Position numbers and translations under genes: made by a program
Origin: Streptomyces antimycoticus
GTDB lineage: Bacteria > Actinomycetota > Actinomycetes > Streptomycetales > Streptomycetaceae
Assembly (NCBI RefSeq): GCF_005405925.1
Contig: NZ_BJHV01000001.1
Span: forward strand, 3,162,001 to 3,226,000
Length of the DNA: 64,000 bases
Direction of reading: 5' to 3'
In this document: in pieces, positions 28,494 through 38,664 of the stretch
How positions within the stretch are numbered: the stretch's first letter is position 1
Layout of the letters: each line of letters opens with the position of its first letter
Notes under the pieces: generated by a model
What the model was told of the DNA's origin: nothing
The model's database searches: none
Seen by the model: the letters and a program-made list of their open reading frames with translations, nothing else

Positions 28494-29855
28494 TCAGGTA
28501 CGGGCAAGTCGCTTCAGCAGCAACGCGGATGCCACGGGGCGCGCTCCGGCGCGCGCCACCCCATCGGCCACCTCGCGGTCGGTGGACACCACCACCACCG
28601 GCCGGCCGGGCGGCTCCGCCCGCACGATCTGCCGGATCAACTCGTCCGCCGTCACCCCGGGCTTGCTGAACAGCACCCGCACCCCGCGCGGCGGCGCGAG
28701 CAGCACCGGCGCGGCCAGCTCGGCCCCGTCGAAGACACAGGTCATCTCCGCACCCGTCTGGGCCGCGAGCACCGCGAGACCGCCCAGCAGCCGCAGCCGC
28801 TGCTTCTCCAACGGCATCGTGGGATAGCCGGTCTTGGTGACGTTGTAACCGTCCACCACCAGATGCGCCTGCGGCAGCGCGAGCAGCTGGTCCAGCAGGG
28901 CCGGGTCCATTTCCGACAGCGCCCTGGTCGCTATGTCCTTCGGCGTCATCTTCCCCGGCTCCACGGCGTCCACCGTGTCCGCCGGGCGCATCGACGCGGG
29001 CGGCAGGGCCAGTTCGCGCCGCAGCCCCTGGGCCGCGTCCAGCACCGTGTCCAGCAGCAGCCGCAGCCGCATGTCCTCCACGCTGCGCCCCTCGCGCACC
29101 GCCCGCCGGCTGGCCTCCAGCGCCGACTCCGCCTCCGCGAGCCGGGCGCGCAGCCGCCGCGCCTCGCTGTCCGCGGTGGTCTGACGGGCCGCCGCCTCCG
29201 CCCGTACGGCCTCCAGCTCCGCCTCGGCCTTGCGCAGCGCGGCCGCGCCCCGCCGCACATCGCTCTGCGCGCTGCGCAGCTTGCGCTGCAGCCCGTCGTT
29301 CTCCTTGCGGGCGGCCTCCAACTCGGTGCGTGTCCGCTCCGTCTCATGCCGGGTGGCCGCCTTGGCCTCGGCGAGTTCGTCGCGCAGCCGCTGCAGCTCG
29401 CGCGCCGCCTCCTCACCGGCCCGCTCGGCGGAGGCCCGCTGGGCCTCCTCGCCCGCCGCCTCGACCAGCTTGACCCAGCCCACCGGCCGCAGCACATACG
29501 CCACCGCCGCCACATCCACCGGATCGGCCGCGGCGGGCGGCGATCCGCCCTCGATGGCGTCGGCCAGCTCCCGCTGGGTCTCCCGCAGCCGTCCCCCGAT
29601 CCGCTGCCGGAAGACGGGGTCGCTCTCCACCGCGGCGGCCATCGCGTTGCCCGCGAACTTGGCACGGCGGGTCGGGGTGAAACGGGCGTACTGCCGCAAC
29701 TGGGTGGGCAGCTCGGTGACCGTCAGCCCGCCGAAGGCGTCGGCGACCAGCGCCACCACCCGCCGCCGCACCCCTTCCGGCAGCGGGCGGTCCAGCGCCT
29801 CGGTGACGCCCTCGGCGTCACCGGCCGCCCCGGGGTCGCCGGTCCGCTCCACCAC
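28494..29855 (-). CDS. NYN/YacP-domain RNA-binding protein
   Basis: The 453-residue protein has an N-terminal helical domain (about 1-165) rich in Arg and Ala, then a long coiled coil (about 165-285). A C-terminal NYN (YacP-like PIN-fold) domain begins at about 325. Acidic residues of the nuclease site are visible in LVVDGYNVTKTGYP, TCVFDGAE and VVVSTDREVADGVA. YacP-type NYN proteins are candidate endoribonucleases acting on rRNA or mRNA. Conservation of the acidic residues suggests activity. Start at 29855. It is followed on the same strand from 30118 by a small zinc-ribbon protein gene that lies 17 bases upstream. Confidence 0.87.
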   Translation of the reverse strand: MVERTGDPGAAGDAEGVTEALDRPLPEGVRRRVVALVADAFGGLTVTELPTQLRQYARFTPTRRAKFAGNAMAAAVESDPVFRQRIGGRLRETQRELADAIEGGSPPAAADPVDVAAVAYVLRPVGWVKLVEAAGEEAQRASAERAGEEAARELQRLRDELAEAKAATRHETERTRTELEAARKENDGLQRKLRSAQSDVRRGAAALRKAEAELEAVRAEAAARQTTADSEARRLRARLAEAESALEASRRAVREGRSVEDMRLRLLLDTVLDAAQGLRRELALPPASMRPADTVDAVEPGKMTPKDIATRALSEMDPALLDQLLALPQAHLVVDGYNVTKTGYPTMPLEKQRLRLLGGLAVLAAQTGAEMTCVFDGAELAAPVLLAPPRGVRVLFSKPGVTADELIRQIVRAEPPGRPVVVVSTDREVADGVARAGARPVASALLLKRLART

Positions 29856-29872
29856 CTGTCATCGCTCCGTTC

Positions 29873-30118
29873 TCAGGCGCTCAGGCCGGTGCTCGGACGG
29901 TCCACGAGTTCTACCTGGTCGACCGCGTTGCACCAGCGACAGCGCACTGACTCAATGGTCTCACTGAGCACCTCGCGTTCCTCGACACTGGGTTCCCCGG
30001 CCAAGTCGAGATGCACATACTCCACGGCTCTGGTCGAGCGAGTCACATCGAACCGGGTGAGGTTGCCGCACAGTGTGCAACGCCAGCGGGTCCGGTCGGT
30101 CGGCAGGGGCACGGCCAT
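29873..30118 (-). CDS. Small zinc-ribbon-like protein upstream of the NYN gene
   Basis: The 81-residue protein has two CxxC knuckles: CTLCG at about residues 14-18 and CRWC near 60. They could bind one zinc. The body is polar with an acidic middle (EPSVEEREVLSE). ATG 30118 begins the conserved MAVPLPTDRTRWRC segment; the longer frame upstream is low-complexity. It ends 17 bases before the NYN protein start, so the two are probably co-transcribed. The function is unknown; an RNA-metabolism role is inference from the partner. Confidence 0.8.
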   Translation of the reverse strand: MAVPLPTDRTRWRCTLCGNLTRFDVTRSTRAVEYVHLDLAGEPSVEEREVLSETIESVRCRWCNAVDQVELVDRPSTGLSA

Positions 30119-30270
30119 GATTGCGGGTCCTCGCTTCTCGGCTCGTCGGCGGCGTCCTGTAACCCTACGGCCTGAGCCTTGCCCCGCGCCGGGCCCGTCC
30201 CGCCCGCGTCCCGGCGGGAGCGCGGCGAGGCGCTCTGTGGAGGTTGCGCCCGGTACGGAATGATCTGACC

Positions 30271-31005
30271 ATGATCGAGACGTCGTCGGGGCGCGGCCGC
30301 CCCTGGATGGCGGGGCCCGGCCGCCCGTGGGTGACATACGGCCTGATCGTCAGCTGCTGCCTGCTCTTCGTCATCGGACCGGCCTCGGGGCTCAACCCCG
30401 GCTATGGCACGGGCGGGCGGCTGGTGGAGGCCCAGTCCACGTACTTCGAGCGCTGGGGAGTGGTGCCCAGCGCCCTGTGGAGCGGCGCCCCCGATCAGCC
30501 GCTCGCCCCGCTGACCGCGCTGTTCGTGCACGGAAACTGGCTGCATCTGCTCGGCAACATGCTGTTTCTCTACGTCTTCGGGGCGATGACCGAGGAGCGG
30601 ATGGGACGAGTCCAGTTCGCCGTCTTCTACCTCGTCACGGGCTATCTGGCGCTGCTCGGCTACGCCGCCGCGCACGCCGACTCCGCCCAGACCCTGGTGG
30701 GCGCCTCCGGGTCCATTTCCGGAGTGCTCGGTGCCTTCTTGTGGCTGTTTCCCCGAGCCAGGGTGACCAGTCTCTTTCCGTTTCTGTTCTTTCTGCCGCT
30801 GCGCTTTCCGGCCTGGGCGGTGCTGATCTTCTGGGTGGCCCTCCAGTGGCTGGCCGCCCGGCAGGCCGACGACCGTCCCGGCGTCGCCTATCTCGCCCAT
30901 CTCGTGGGCTTCACGCTCGGCTTTCTCTACGCGTGGGGGCGGTTCGGGAGGACGACTAGAGTGGGCGGCGCAGCCAGGGCCAGTGAGGGAGAAAGCCAGC
31001 CGTGA
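30271..31005 (+). CDS. Rhomboid family intramembrane serine protease
   Basis: The 244-residue membrane protease has six or so spans. The nucleophile Ser is in GASGSISGVLGAF and the catalytic His in YLAHLVGFTLG. The HGNWLHLLGNMLFL motif corresponds to the conserved HxxxN region of span 2. It would cleave membrane proteins within the bilayer; the substrate is unknown. ATG 30271 is used. The stop overlaps the start of the next gene (GTGA), showing translational coupling. Confidence 0.9.
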   Translation: MIETSSGRGRPWMAGPGRPWVTYGLIVSCCLLFVIGPASGLNPGYGTGGRLVEAQSTYFERWGVVPSALWSGAPDQPLAPLTALFVHGNWLHLLGNMLFLYVFGAMTEERMGRVQFAVFYLVTGYLALLGYAAAHADSAQTLVGASGSISGVLGAFLWLFPRARVTSLFPFLFFLPLRFPAWAVLIFWVALQWLAARQADDRPGVAYLAHLVGFTLGFLYAWGRFGRTTRVGGAARASEGESQP

Positions 31006-31283
31006 TCACTTCGATCGTGCTCATCAAGACCAGCGTGGACCGGATTCCGGAGACCGCCGAGAAAATCGCCGCGCTGGAGAACGTGAGCGAGGTCTACTCG
31101 GTCACCGGCGCGCACGATCTGATCGCGATGGTGCGGGTGGCCCGGCACGACGACCTCGCGGACATCATCACCGGCCAGATCAGCAAGCTGCCGGGGGTGG
31201 CCTCGACCGAGACGCACATCGCCTTCCGGACGTACTCCCAGCACGACCTCGAGGCGGCGTTCGCGATCGGCCTGGACGGCTAG
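31002..31283 (+). CDS. Stand-alone Lrp/AsnC ligand-binding (RAM) domain protein
   Basis: The 93-residue alpha-beta sandwich matches the RAM effector domain of Lrp/AsnC regulators, with ENVSEVYSVTGAHDLIAMV and the terminal LPGVASTETHIAFRTYS. There is no helix-turn-helix, so it must act by binding amino acids or by joining other Lrp-type oligomers. GTG 31002 overlaps the rhomboid stop by four bases. Such small RAM proteins are common in Actinobacteria. Confidence 0.88.
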   Translation: MITSIVLIKTSVDRIPETAEKIAALENVSEVYSVTGAHDLIAMVRVARHDDLADIITGQISKLPGVASTETHIAFRTYSQHDLEAAFAIGLDG

Positions 31284-31404
31284 CGCCACACCACCGGCGC
31301 CCGGGCCCCGGCACCCCCGGGGCCCAGAGGCTCCCTCAGCCCTCGGATCCCCGGGGCCCGGAGGCCCGCTCCCTGAGCCCCCAGCAGCTCCGGGGCCCGC
31401 AGGC

Positions 31405-32823
31405 TCAGCCGCGGTCCGGGACGCAGCGGCCGTCCTCGGTGCGGTAGCTCCACCGGGCACCCTCGCGCACCAGCTCCTTCACGGCGCCGACGAACCGCTC
31501 GACATGCTCGTCCGGGGTGCCCGCCCCGAAGCTGACCCGGATCGCGTTCAGCGAGCGCTCCCCCGGCGCGGCCTCGGGCGCACCGCATTCGCCCGGCTCG
31601 TCGGGCTCGCTGTCCAGCAGGGTGCGGACCAGCGGATGCGCGCAGAAGAGCCCGTCCCGTACGCCGATGCCGTACTCCGCGGAGAGCGCCGCCGCGAAGT
31701 GGGAGCTGTTCCAGCCCTCCACCACGAACGACAGCACGCCGACCCGGGGGGCGTCGTCGCCGAAGAGCGAGAGCACCCGCACCTCGGGCACCTCGGCCAG
31801 CCCCGCCCGCACCTTCTCGATCAGCTGCCGCTCACGGGCGAGAAGGCCCTCGAAACCGGCCTCGGTCAGCGCCCTGCACGCCGACGCGATCGCGTAGACG
31901 CCGATGACGTTCGGCGAGCCCGCCTCGTGCCGGGCGGCGGTGGTGTGCCACTCGACGTCGACCCCGCCGTCGTCCCTGCGCGTCACCTTACGGCTGGCAC
32001 CACCGCCCGCCAGATACGGCCGGGCCTCCCGCAGCCAGTCCGCCCGCCCGGCCAGCACACCGGCGCCGAAGGGGGCGTACAGCTTGTGCCCGGAGAAGGC
32101 CACCCAGTCGACGCCGGCCTCCGCGATGTCCACGGGGTGGTGCGGGGCAAGCTGCGCGGCGTCCAGGACGATACGGGCGCCGTGTGCGTGCGCGGCCGCG
32201 GCCAGCTCCCGCACCGGCCACAGCTCACCGGTCACATTGGACGCGCCGGTCACGCAGACCAGCGCCGGGCCCTTGGCGCGCCCCGCGAGCGCCTTCTCCA
32301 GCGTCTCCACCGCCTGCCGCGGGGAGCGCGGGGCGCTGAGGTAGCGGACGGTGACGTCCTCCCGCTGCTCCCAGGGCAGCAGCGAGGCGTGGTGCTCGGT
32401 CTCGAAGACGAAGACCTCGGTGCCCCGCGGCGCCACGGCGGCGAGGAGGTTGAGCGAATCGGTGGTGGAGCGGGTGAAGACGACCTGGTCGTCCTCGCGG
32501 CAGCCGAGGAAGGCGGCGACGTCCTTACGGCTGTTCTCGAAGAGGTCGGTGGACAGCTGCGAGAGGTAGCCCGCCCCGCGGTGCACGCTGCCGTAGTAGG
32601 GCGCGTAGGCGGCGATGTCGTCCCAGACCCGCCGCAGCGCGGGGGCGCTGGCGGCGTAGTCGAGCGCCGCGTAGGTCACCTCGCCGCCGGTGACCAGGGG
32701 CACCAGGACATCGCTGCCCAGCACGGGCAGCGGCTCACAGGCGGCGGAGGAGGAATCGGCGCAGGCGGCGGAAGCGGCGGCGACGGAAGCGGCGGAAGCG
32801 GTGGCAGAAGGGCGCGCGGACAT
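31405..32823 (-). CDS. Class V aminotransferase (cysteine desulfurase-like), SAM-riboswitch controlled
   Basis: The 472-residue fold-type I PLP enzyme has an Ala/Ser-rich N-terminus of about 35 residues, then the class V core. Visible are FTRSTTDSLNLLA, ETEHHASLLPW, IVLDAAQLAPHH (PLP-binding Asp), and the Schiff-base Lys in WVAFSGHKLYAPFGAG near 275. The C-terminal domain ends SVRFGAGTPDE-like as ISV variants (IRVSFGAGTPDEHVERF). Either desulfurase or isopenicillin-epimerase-like activity is possible. A SAM-IV riboswitch, Met-rich mini-ORF and terminator upstream tie it to methionine and sulfur metabolism. ATG 32823 follows GGGAGA. Confidence 0.87.
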   Translation of the reverse strand: MSARPSATASAASVAAASAACADSSSAACEPLPVLGSDVLVPLVTGGEVTYAALDYAASAPALRRVWDDIAAYAPYYGSVHRGAGYLSQLSTDLFENSRKDVAAFLGCREDDQVVFTRSTTDSLNLLAAVAPRGTEVFVFETEHHASLLPWEQREDVTVRYLSAPRSPRQAVETLEKALAGRAKGPALVCVTGASNVTGELWPVRELAAAAHAHGARIVLDAAQLAPHHPVDIAEAGVDWVAFSGHKLYAPFGAGVLAGRADWLREARPYLAGGGASRKVTRRDDGGVDVEWHTTAARHEAGSPNVIGVYAIASACRALTEAGFEGLLARERQLIEKVRAGLAEVPEVRVLSLFGDDAPRVGVLSFVVEGWNSSHFAAALSAEYGIGVRDGLFCAHPLVRTLLDSEPDEPGECGAPEAAPGERSLNAIRVSFGAGTPDEHVERFVGAVKELVREGARWSYRTEDGRCVPDRG

Positions 32824-32949
32824 GGCGAAGTCTCCCGGGAGGGTCGAAGGCATGGGAATGCGTAACGCGCACGAGGACGGCGGTGAGCCGGCCGTCAGGG
32901 CGCGGGACATCGCTCGACGCACGGCACCACCGCGCGGAGCACAGGGGGG

Positions 32950-32968
32950 AAAACGGGCCGCTCGGCCC
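32950..32968 (-). terminator. Leader terminator between SAM-IV switch and aminotransferase gene
   Basis: On the minus strand GGGCCG-AG-CGGCCC is followed by GTTTTCCCCCC, an intrinsic terminator with a T-run, rare at this GC content. It starts within the stop codon of the mini-ORF and ends 127 bases before the gene. Confidence 0.75.
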
Positions 32969-32988
32969 TAGCGCATTCGCTGCATCAC
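32968..32988 (-). CDS. Putative Met-rich leader peptide MMQRMR
   Basis: GTG-ATG-CAG-CGA-ATG-CGC-TAG follows a GAGGGAG ribosome site by about nine bases, downstream of the SAM-IV riboswitch. Three of six residues are Met (the first from GTG). The stop overlaps the first base of the terminator stem, so a ribosome stalled at the second or third Met codon would cover the stem. Coding status is inference from this layout. An ATG at 32985 could also start it. Confidence 0.45.
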   Translation of the reverse strand: MMQRMR

Positions 32989-33009
32989 GGAAGAACTCCC
33001 TCGACCACC

Positions 33010-33150
33010 AGGACCCCTAGTGCGAGGGGTCCGCGCTTGCCGCCGGCCTCGCTGCCTGGCGGCCTGGTCATCACCCGGGGCACCCCGCCACGGACGGAGG
33101 GTTGCCGGACAGCGGGCCGGGGCCGTAGTCGCTGTCACTCGTGACCTGGT
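33010..33150 (-). promoter_or_regulatory. SAM-IV (SAM-I/IV superfamily) riboswitch
   Basis: The minus strand reads, in order, TCACGAGTGACAGCGACTA, GGCCCCGGCCCGCTGTCCGG, CAACCCTCC, GCGGGGTGCCCCGGGTGATG and ACCAGG, then a 3' GGCAAGCGCGGACCCC element. This is the actinobacterial SAM-IV pattern, with the SAM-I-like core and the extra 3' pseudoknot stem. SAM binding should turn expression off through the downstream terminator. It was identified by remembered consensus. Confidence 0.85.
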
Positions 33151-33174
33151 CAGGAGTATGCCATGCCATACGGC

Positions 33175-33228
33175 GGCGCCCATGCCCTGTCCGCATCCCG
33201 GACAGGGCACGGATGGAACATGGGCGCC
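33175..33228. terminator. Two-tier hairpin downstream of trpD
   Basis: Outer arms GGCGCCCATG and CATGGGCGCC (10 bp) enclose inner arms CCCTGTCCG and CGGACAGGG. It lies just past the trpD stop at 33242 on the minus strand and just upstream of the SAM-IV leader, so it insulates the two transcripts. Confidence 0.65.
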
Positions 33229-33241
33229 GTAAGGGCGACGC

Positions 33242-34315
<1,074 letters not shown>

Positions 34316-34396
34316 GGTCCGCTCCTGGATCCGTGGGGGTGGGCAGGGAAGGGGCCGCGCACGTCAGCGGCCCGCCGCCAGCCTATCGGCAGCACG

Positions 34397-34441
34397 ACCA
34401 GGGCCCCGGCCGGACTGTGTGGTCCGGGCCGGGGCCCTGGT
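34397..34441. terminator. Terminator of the qcr operon
   Basis: A perfect 15-bp stem (ACCAGGGCCCCGGCC and its complement) with a partly paired 15-base top lies about 40 bases past the qcrB stop on the minus strand. Confidence 0.7.
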
Positions 34442-34481
34442 CTGTGGCGTCAGCTGACGTGCGAGAGCGGTACGGCGGAGA

Positions 34482-36119
34482 TCAGTGGTGGCCGTGGCCG
34501 CTGGTGATCTCGTGGTACTCCTCGCGGGTCGGCTTCGGAATGACGTTGTCCCCGCCGTAGTAGCCCTTGGAGAGCTTCGAACGGATCCGCTGCGCGGGCG
34601 TCACCTTCCGCTTGACCCCGTTCTCGTCGGTCTCGGGGCCGATCTCGTAGGGCTCGGGCTGCTCGTGCTGGGTCAGCACGTGCAGCTGCTCCTGCGCGAG
34701 CGGCTCGTGGACCTCGACGAACTCACCGTGCGGCAGCCGCTTGATGATGCCGGTCTCACGGCCGTGCAGCACCTTGTCGCGGTCGCGCCGCTGGAGGCCG
34801 AGGCAGATCCGCTTGGTGGCGATGAACGCCAGGACCGGGCCGGCGAAGAAGCCGATCCGCACGAACCACGTGATCGAGTTGATCGACAGGTGGAAGTGGG
34901 TGGCCCACAGGTCGTTACCGCCACCGATCAGCATCACGAAGTACGCGGTCAGCCAGGCGACACCGAAGGCCGTCCGGGTCGGGGCGTTGCGCGGGCGGTC
35001 CAGGATGTGGTGCTCACGCTTGTCGCCGGTGATCCAGGACTCGATGAACGGGTAGAGCCCGATCGCGAACAGGACCAGCGGGAAGAGCACGATCGGGATG
35101 AACACGCCCAGGACGAGCGTGTGGCCCCAGGCGGTGATCTCCCAGCCGGGCATCACACGGACCAGACCCTCGGCGAAGCCCATGTACCAGTCGGGCTGGG
35201 CGCCGGTGGACACCTGGTCGGGCCGGTAGGGACCGATGGTCCACACCGGGTTGATGGTCGCGACCGCGGACAGGACCGCGATCACACCGAAGACCAGGAA
35301 GAAGAAGCCGCCCGCCTTGGCCATGTAGACCGGCAGCAGGGGCATGCCCACGACGTTCTTCTCGGTCTTTCCGGCCCCGGGGTACTGCGTGTGCTTGTGG
35401 TAGAAGACCAGGATCAGGTGCGCCACCAGCAGGCCGAGCATGATGCCCGGCAGCAGCAGGACGTGGACCGGGTAGAGCCTCGGGATGAGGTCCATCCCGG
35501 GGAACTCGCCGCCGAAGACGAACATCGAGATGTAGGTGCCGACCACCGGGATCGACAGGAACACACCCTCGATGAACCGCAGACCGGTGCCGGAGAGCAG
35601 GTCGTCGGGGAGCGAGTAGCCGGTGAAGCCGGTCAGCATGCCGAGGAAGAACAGCAGGAAGCCGAAGAGCCAGTTGATCTCACGCGGCTTGCGGAACGCA
35701 CCGGTGAAGAACACGCGCATCATGTGCGTGAACATGCCGCACAGGAAGACCAGCGCGGCCCAGTGGTGGATCTGCCGGATCAGCAGACCGCCCCGCACCT
35801 CGAAGCTGATGTCGAGCGTCGAGGCGAACGCCTCGGACATCTTGACGCCCTGCATCGGGACGTACGGCCCGTGGTACGTGACCTCTTCCATGCTGGGGTG
35901 GAAGAACAGCGTCAGATACACACCCGTGAGGATGATGATGATGAAGCTGTAGAGGCAGACCTCGCCCAGCATGAAGGACCAGTGGTCCGGGAAGATCTTG
36001 CGCATATTGGCCTTGGCCAGGCTGTAGACGCCCAGCCGGCCATCGGCCCAGTCGGCGACGCGCTCGCCCGCGGGCGCTTTGCCGCGGCGCTGCGTACCGC
36101 TGTCGCTTGTAGTACTCAT
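34482..36119 (-). CDS. qcrB: Cytochrome bc1 complex cytochrome b subunit
   Basis: The 545-residue membrane subunit oxidises menaquinol in the actinobacterial bcc-aa3 supercomplex. The b-heme ligands are in RQIHHWAALVF and the later VLLLPGIMLGLLVAHLILVF helix. The Qo-site PDWY motif is present (GAQPDWYMGF). Eight or more spans are followed by a long cytoplasmic C-terminal extension of about 110 residues ending in GHGHH, typical of actinobacteria. ATG 36119 overlaps the qcrA stop (ATGA), so the two are translationally coupled. It is the target site class of anti-mycobacterial QcrB inhibitors. Confidence 0.95.
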   Translation of the reverse strand: MSTTSDSGTQRRGKAPAGERVADWADGRLGVYSLAKANMRKIFPDHWSFMLGEVCLYSFIIIILTGVYLTLFFHPSMEEVTYHGPYVPMQGVKMSEAFASTLDISFEVRGGLLIRQIHHWAALVFLCGMFTHMMRVFFTGAFRKPREINWLFGFLLFFLGMLTGFTGYSLPDDLLSGTGLRFIEGVFLSIPVVGTYISMFVFGGEFPGMDLIPRLYPVHVLLLPGIMLGLLVAHLILVFYHKHTQYPGAGKTEKNVVGMPLLPVYMAKAGGFFFLVFGVIAVLSAVATINPVWTIGPYRPDQVSTGAQPDWYMGFAEGLVRVMPGWEITAWGHTLVLGVFIPIVLFPLVLFAIGLYPFIESWITGDKREHHILDRPRNAPTRTAFGVAWLTAYFVMLIGGGNDLWATHFHLSINSITWFVRIGFFAGPVLAFIATKRICLGLQRRDRDKVLHGRETGIIKRLPHGEFVEVHEPLAQEQLHVLTQHEQPEPYEIGPETDENGVKRKVTPAQRIRSKLSKGYYGGDNVIPKPTREEYHEITSGHGHH

Positions 36120-37171
36120 CCGCGCTCCCAGTAAGCAGGACCGACGGGCTCCGGGAAGTCGCCCATGGCTTCGAGGTACCCCTGGTCGTTGGCCCTGATC
36201 CGCAGCTGCGGCAGCGCGTGACCGGCTGGACCGAAGATCACTCGGCCACCGTCGGAGAGGTCGAAGGTCGACTGGTGGCAGGGGCACAGGACGTGGTGCG
36301 TCTGCTGCTCATACAGGTTGATCGGGCAGCCGACGTGGGTGCAGATCTTGGAGAACGCGACGATGCCCTCGTGCGACCAGTCCAGCTCGCGCTTGTCCTT
36401 GATGTTCTCCGGCTGCAGCCGGACCAGCATCAGGGCCGCCTTGGCGATCTCCGTCTGGAAGTCGTGCTGCTCCTCGCTCATGCCCTCGGGCATGGCGAAG
36501 GTGAGCGAACCGACGGAGATGTCCTCGGGGCGCAGCGGCTGCATGGTGTTGTAGTTCATCAGCCGCTTGCCCTTGGCCCACTTGGTGTGCCGCAGCTTGG
36601 TGCCCGGCAGCGGACCGAGGTCCCGCAGCAGCACGACGCCGGAGAGCGGCACCAGCGCGAGCGCGCCGAAGAGGGTGTTGCGGGCCAGCTTGCGCCGGCC
36701 GAAGCCGGACTCCTTGGCACCGGCCCGGAAGTCGTCGAGGACCTTCGACTTCACCTCGGGGCTGGCCTCGATGGGGTGCCGCTCGTCGGCGATCTCCTCA
36801 TCGGACATCAGGGTGCGGGCCCAGTGGACCGCGCCCGCGCCGATGGTGAAGAGCGCGATGCCGAGCGTCACACCGAGCGCGAAGTTGAGCGCGCTGATGT
36901 GCCCGATCGGGAAGACGTAGATGTACTTGTCGACCGGAAGCGCCACATACGCGGCGATGAACGCGATCGTGGCCACCATCGAGACCGTGAAGAGCAGGGC
37001 GACGGTGCGCTCGGAGCGCCGCGCGGCCCGCTCGTCGATGTCCTGCACACGGTGCTCGTGCGGGGGCAGCCCCGGGTCGGCGAACGGGTCCTCGGCCAGC
37101 CTTACGGCGCTCTCGGCCCCTCGCTCTTCCGGCAGCTTGTCTTCTGCTTCTGAAATCTCGTGGCTACTCAT
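36116..37171 (-). CDS. qcrA: Rieske iron-sulfur subunit of the bc1 complex
   Basis: The 351-residue protein has an acidic N-terminal cytoplasmic tail and three membrane spans (about 60-80, 95-115, 165-185), the actinobacterial arrangement. The C-terminal Rieske domain binds [2Fe-2S] through CTHVGCPINLY and CPCHQSTFD (two Cys and two His). Actinobacterial QcrA needs both Sec and Tat for insertion; the twin Arg likely serving Tat is GRRKLARN just before the third span. It overlaps qcrC upstream and qcrB downstream by four bases each. Confidence 0.95.
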   Translation of the reverse strand: MSSHEISEAEDKLPEERGAESAVRLAEDPFADPGLPPHEHRVQDIDERAARRSERTVALLFTVSMVATIAFIAAYVALPVDKYIYVFPIGHISALNFALGVTLGIALFTIGAGAVHWARTLMSDEEIADERHPIEASPEVKSKVLDDFRAGAKESGFGRRKLARNTLFGALALVPLSGVVLLRDLGPLPGTKLRHTKWAKGKRLMNYNTMQPLRPEDISVGSLTFAMPEGMSEEQHDFQTEIAKAALMLVRLQPENIKDKRELDWSHEGIVAFSKICTHVGCPINLYEQQTHHVLCPCHQSTFDLSDGGRVIFGPAGHALPQLRIRANDQGYLEAMGDFPEPVGPAYWERG

Positions 37172-37976
37172 GACTTCTTGGCCTTTGCGGTCCGGGCGGC
37201 GACCCAGATGGTGAGGACGATCATCGCGCCCATACCGAAGACCCAGCCGAACAGACCCTCGCTCACCGGGCCGAGCCCACCGAGCTCGAGGCCACCGGGG
37301 TCTTGCTCTTGTCGCTGTTGACCGTGTCGAGGTACGCGATGATGTCCTGCTTGTTCTTCTCCGGCATCACGGTGTCGGGGAAGGAGGGCATGTTCTGCGG
37401 GCCGGTCTGCATGGCCTCGTAGAGATGCTTGGCGCTGACCCCGTCGAGAGCCGGCGCGAACTTGCCGTTGGTGAGGGCACCACCCTTGCCGGCGAAGTTG
37501 TGGCACTGCGCGCAGTTCGTACGGAAGAGCTCCCCGCCCTTCGCCACGTCCGCGCCGTCCGGGCTGTACTGGCTCTTGGTGGGCGTCACCGGACCCGCAC
37601 CGAGCGAGGAGATGTAGGCGGCGAGCTGCTCGATATCGGCGTCCGAGTAGATCTTCTTCTTCTTCGGCACCTGAGCGCCCGGCTGCTGCGCGGGCATACG
37701 GCCGGTGCCGACCTGGAAGTCCACGGCGGCGGAGCCGACGCCGACCAGGCTCGGGCCGTCAGAGGTCCCCTGACCGCCCGTGCCATGGCAGCTGGCGCAG
37801 CCGACGGCATAGAGCTTCTTGCCCTCCTCGATGGCGAGGGACTGGGCGGAGCTGTCGTCGGCCTTCGCCTCGCTCGGCGAAAACGCGGCGTACAGCCCCC
37901 CAGTGACCGCCAGCGCGAAGAGTAGGACGACGAGCGCAGCCAGCGGATGGCGCCGTCGTGCGGAGAGCTTTTTCAC
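37168..37976 (-). CDS. qcrC: Diheme cytochrome c subunit of the bc1 complex (apparent frameshift)
   Basis: About 269 residues after repair. An N-terminal anchor (about 12-32) is followed by two c-type heme motifs, CASCH near 60 and CAQCH near 157, and a C-terminal membrane span (FGWVFGMGAMIVLTIWVAA). The first frame ends prematurely after DTVNSDKSKTP. The second frame supplies GGLELGGLGPVSEG and the membrane anchor to 37168. The break is at 37295-37300, and one added C before the GGGG run on the plus strand mends it. Since QcrC is needed for the main aerobic route, a true lesion is unlikely. Confidence 0.92.
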
Positions 37977-38043
37977 GGATTACCCCGGTGTCAGGATCTT
38001 CTGCGTCGATGCTGTTAAGGACGGTTCCGGTGCGGTGACCGGC

Positions 38044-38664
38044 TTACTTGATCATGTAGATCGTGGCGAAGAGGCCGATCCAGACGACATCGACGAAGTG
38101 CCAGTAGTAGGACACGACGATGGCCGCCGTCGCCTGCTGGTGGGTGAACCTCTTGGCCGCGTACGTCCTGCCCAGGACAAACAGGAAGGCGAACAGGCCG
38201 CCCGTCACATGCATGCCGTGGAAGCCGGTGGTCAGGTAGAACACCGAGCCGTACGGGTCGGAGGAGAGCGAGAGCCCATCCTTCTTGACCAGCTCGGTGT
38301 ATTCGAAGATCTGACCGCCGATGAAGATCGCGCCCATGATGAAGGTGATCACGAACCAGGTGCGCAGCTTCTTCACGTCGCCGCGCTCGGCGGCGAAGAC
38401 GCCGAGCTGGCAGGTGAGGGAGGAGAGCACCAGGATCGTGGTGTTCGTCGCGGAGAACGGGAAGTTCAGCGAGGACGCCATTTCCTTCCAGTGCTCGGCT
38501 CCGGTCACCGATCGCAGGGTGAAGTACATCGCGAAGAGGGCCGCGAAGAACATCAGCTCGGAACTCAGCCAGATGATGGTTCCGACGCTGGTGAGGTTCG
38601 GCCGGTTGACCGACGGGTGCGCGTGCCCGGTTTCTACTGCTGTTGCTGTCGCCACGACCGACAT
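38044..38664 (-). CDS. ctaE: Cytochrome c oxidase subunit III
   Basis: The 206-residue protein has five membrane spans with conserved subunit III features: FGWHM-type residues replaced by the actinobacterial [12 protein letters not shown] segment and the terminal [14 protein letters not shown] motif. It heads the ctaE-qcrCAB transcription unit on the minus strand, 67 bases before qcrC. ATG 38664 sits inside a 21-bp perfect palindrome. A GTG three codons inside is an alternative start, but [20 protein letters not shown] is the usual N-terminus as I recall it. Confidence 0.93.
   Translation of the reverse strand: MSVVATATAVETGHAHPSVNRPNLTSVGTIIWLSSELMFFAALFAMYFTLRSVTGAEHWKEMASSLNFPFSATNTTILVLSSLTCQLGVFAAERGDVKKLRTWFVITFIMGAIFIGGQIFEYTELVKKDGLSLSSDPYGSVFYLTTGFHGMHVTGGLFAFLFVLGRTYAAKRFTHQQATAAIVVSYYWHFVDVVWIGLFATIYMIK

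Noticed and set aside
32824..32922. Longer N-terminus for the class V aminotransferase
   Set aside because: It would run through the leader, lacks a ribosome site, and ATG 32823 has GGGAGA upstream.
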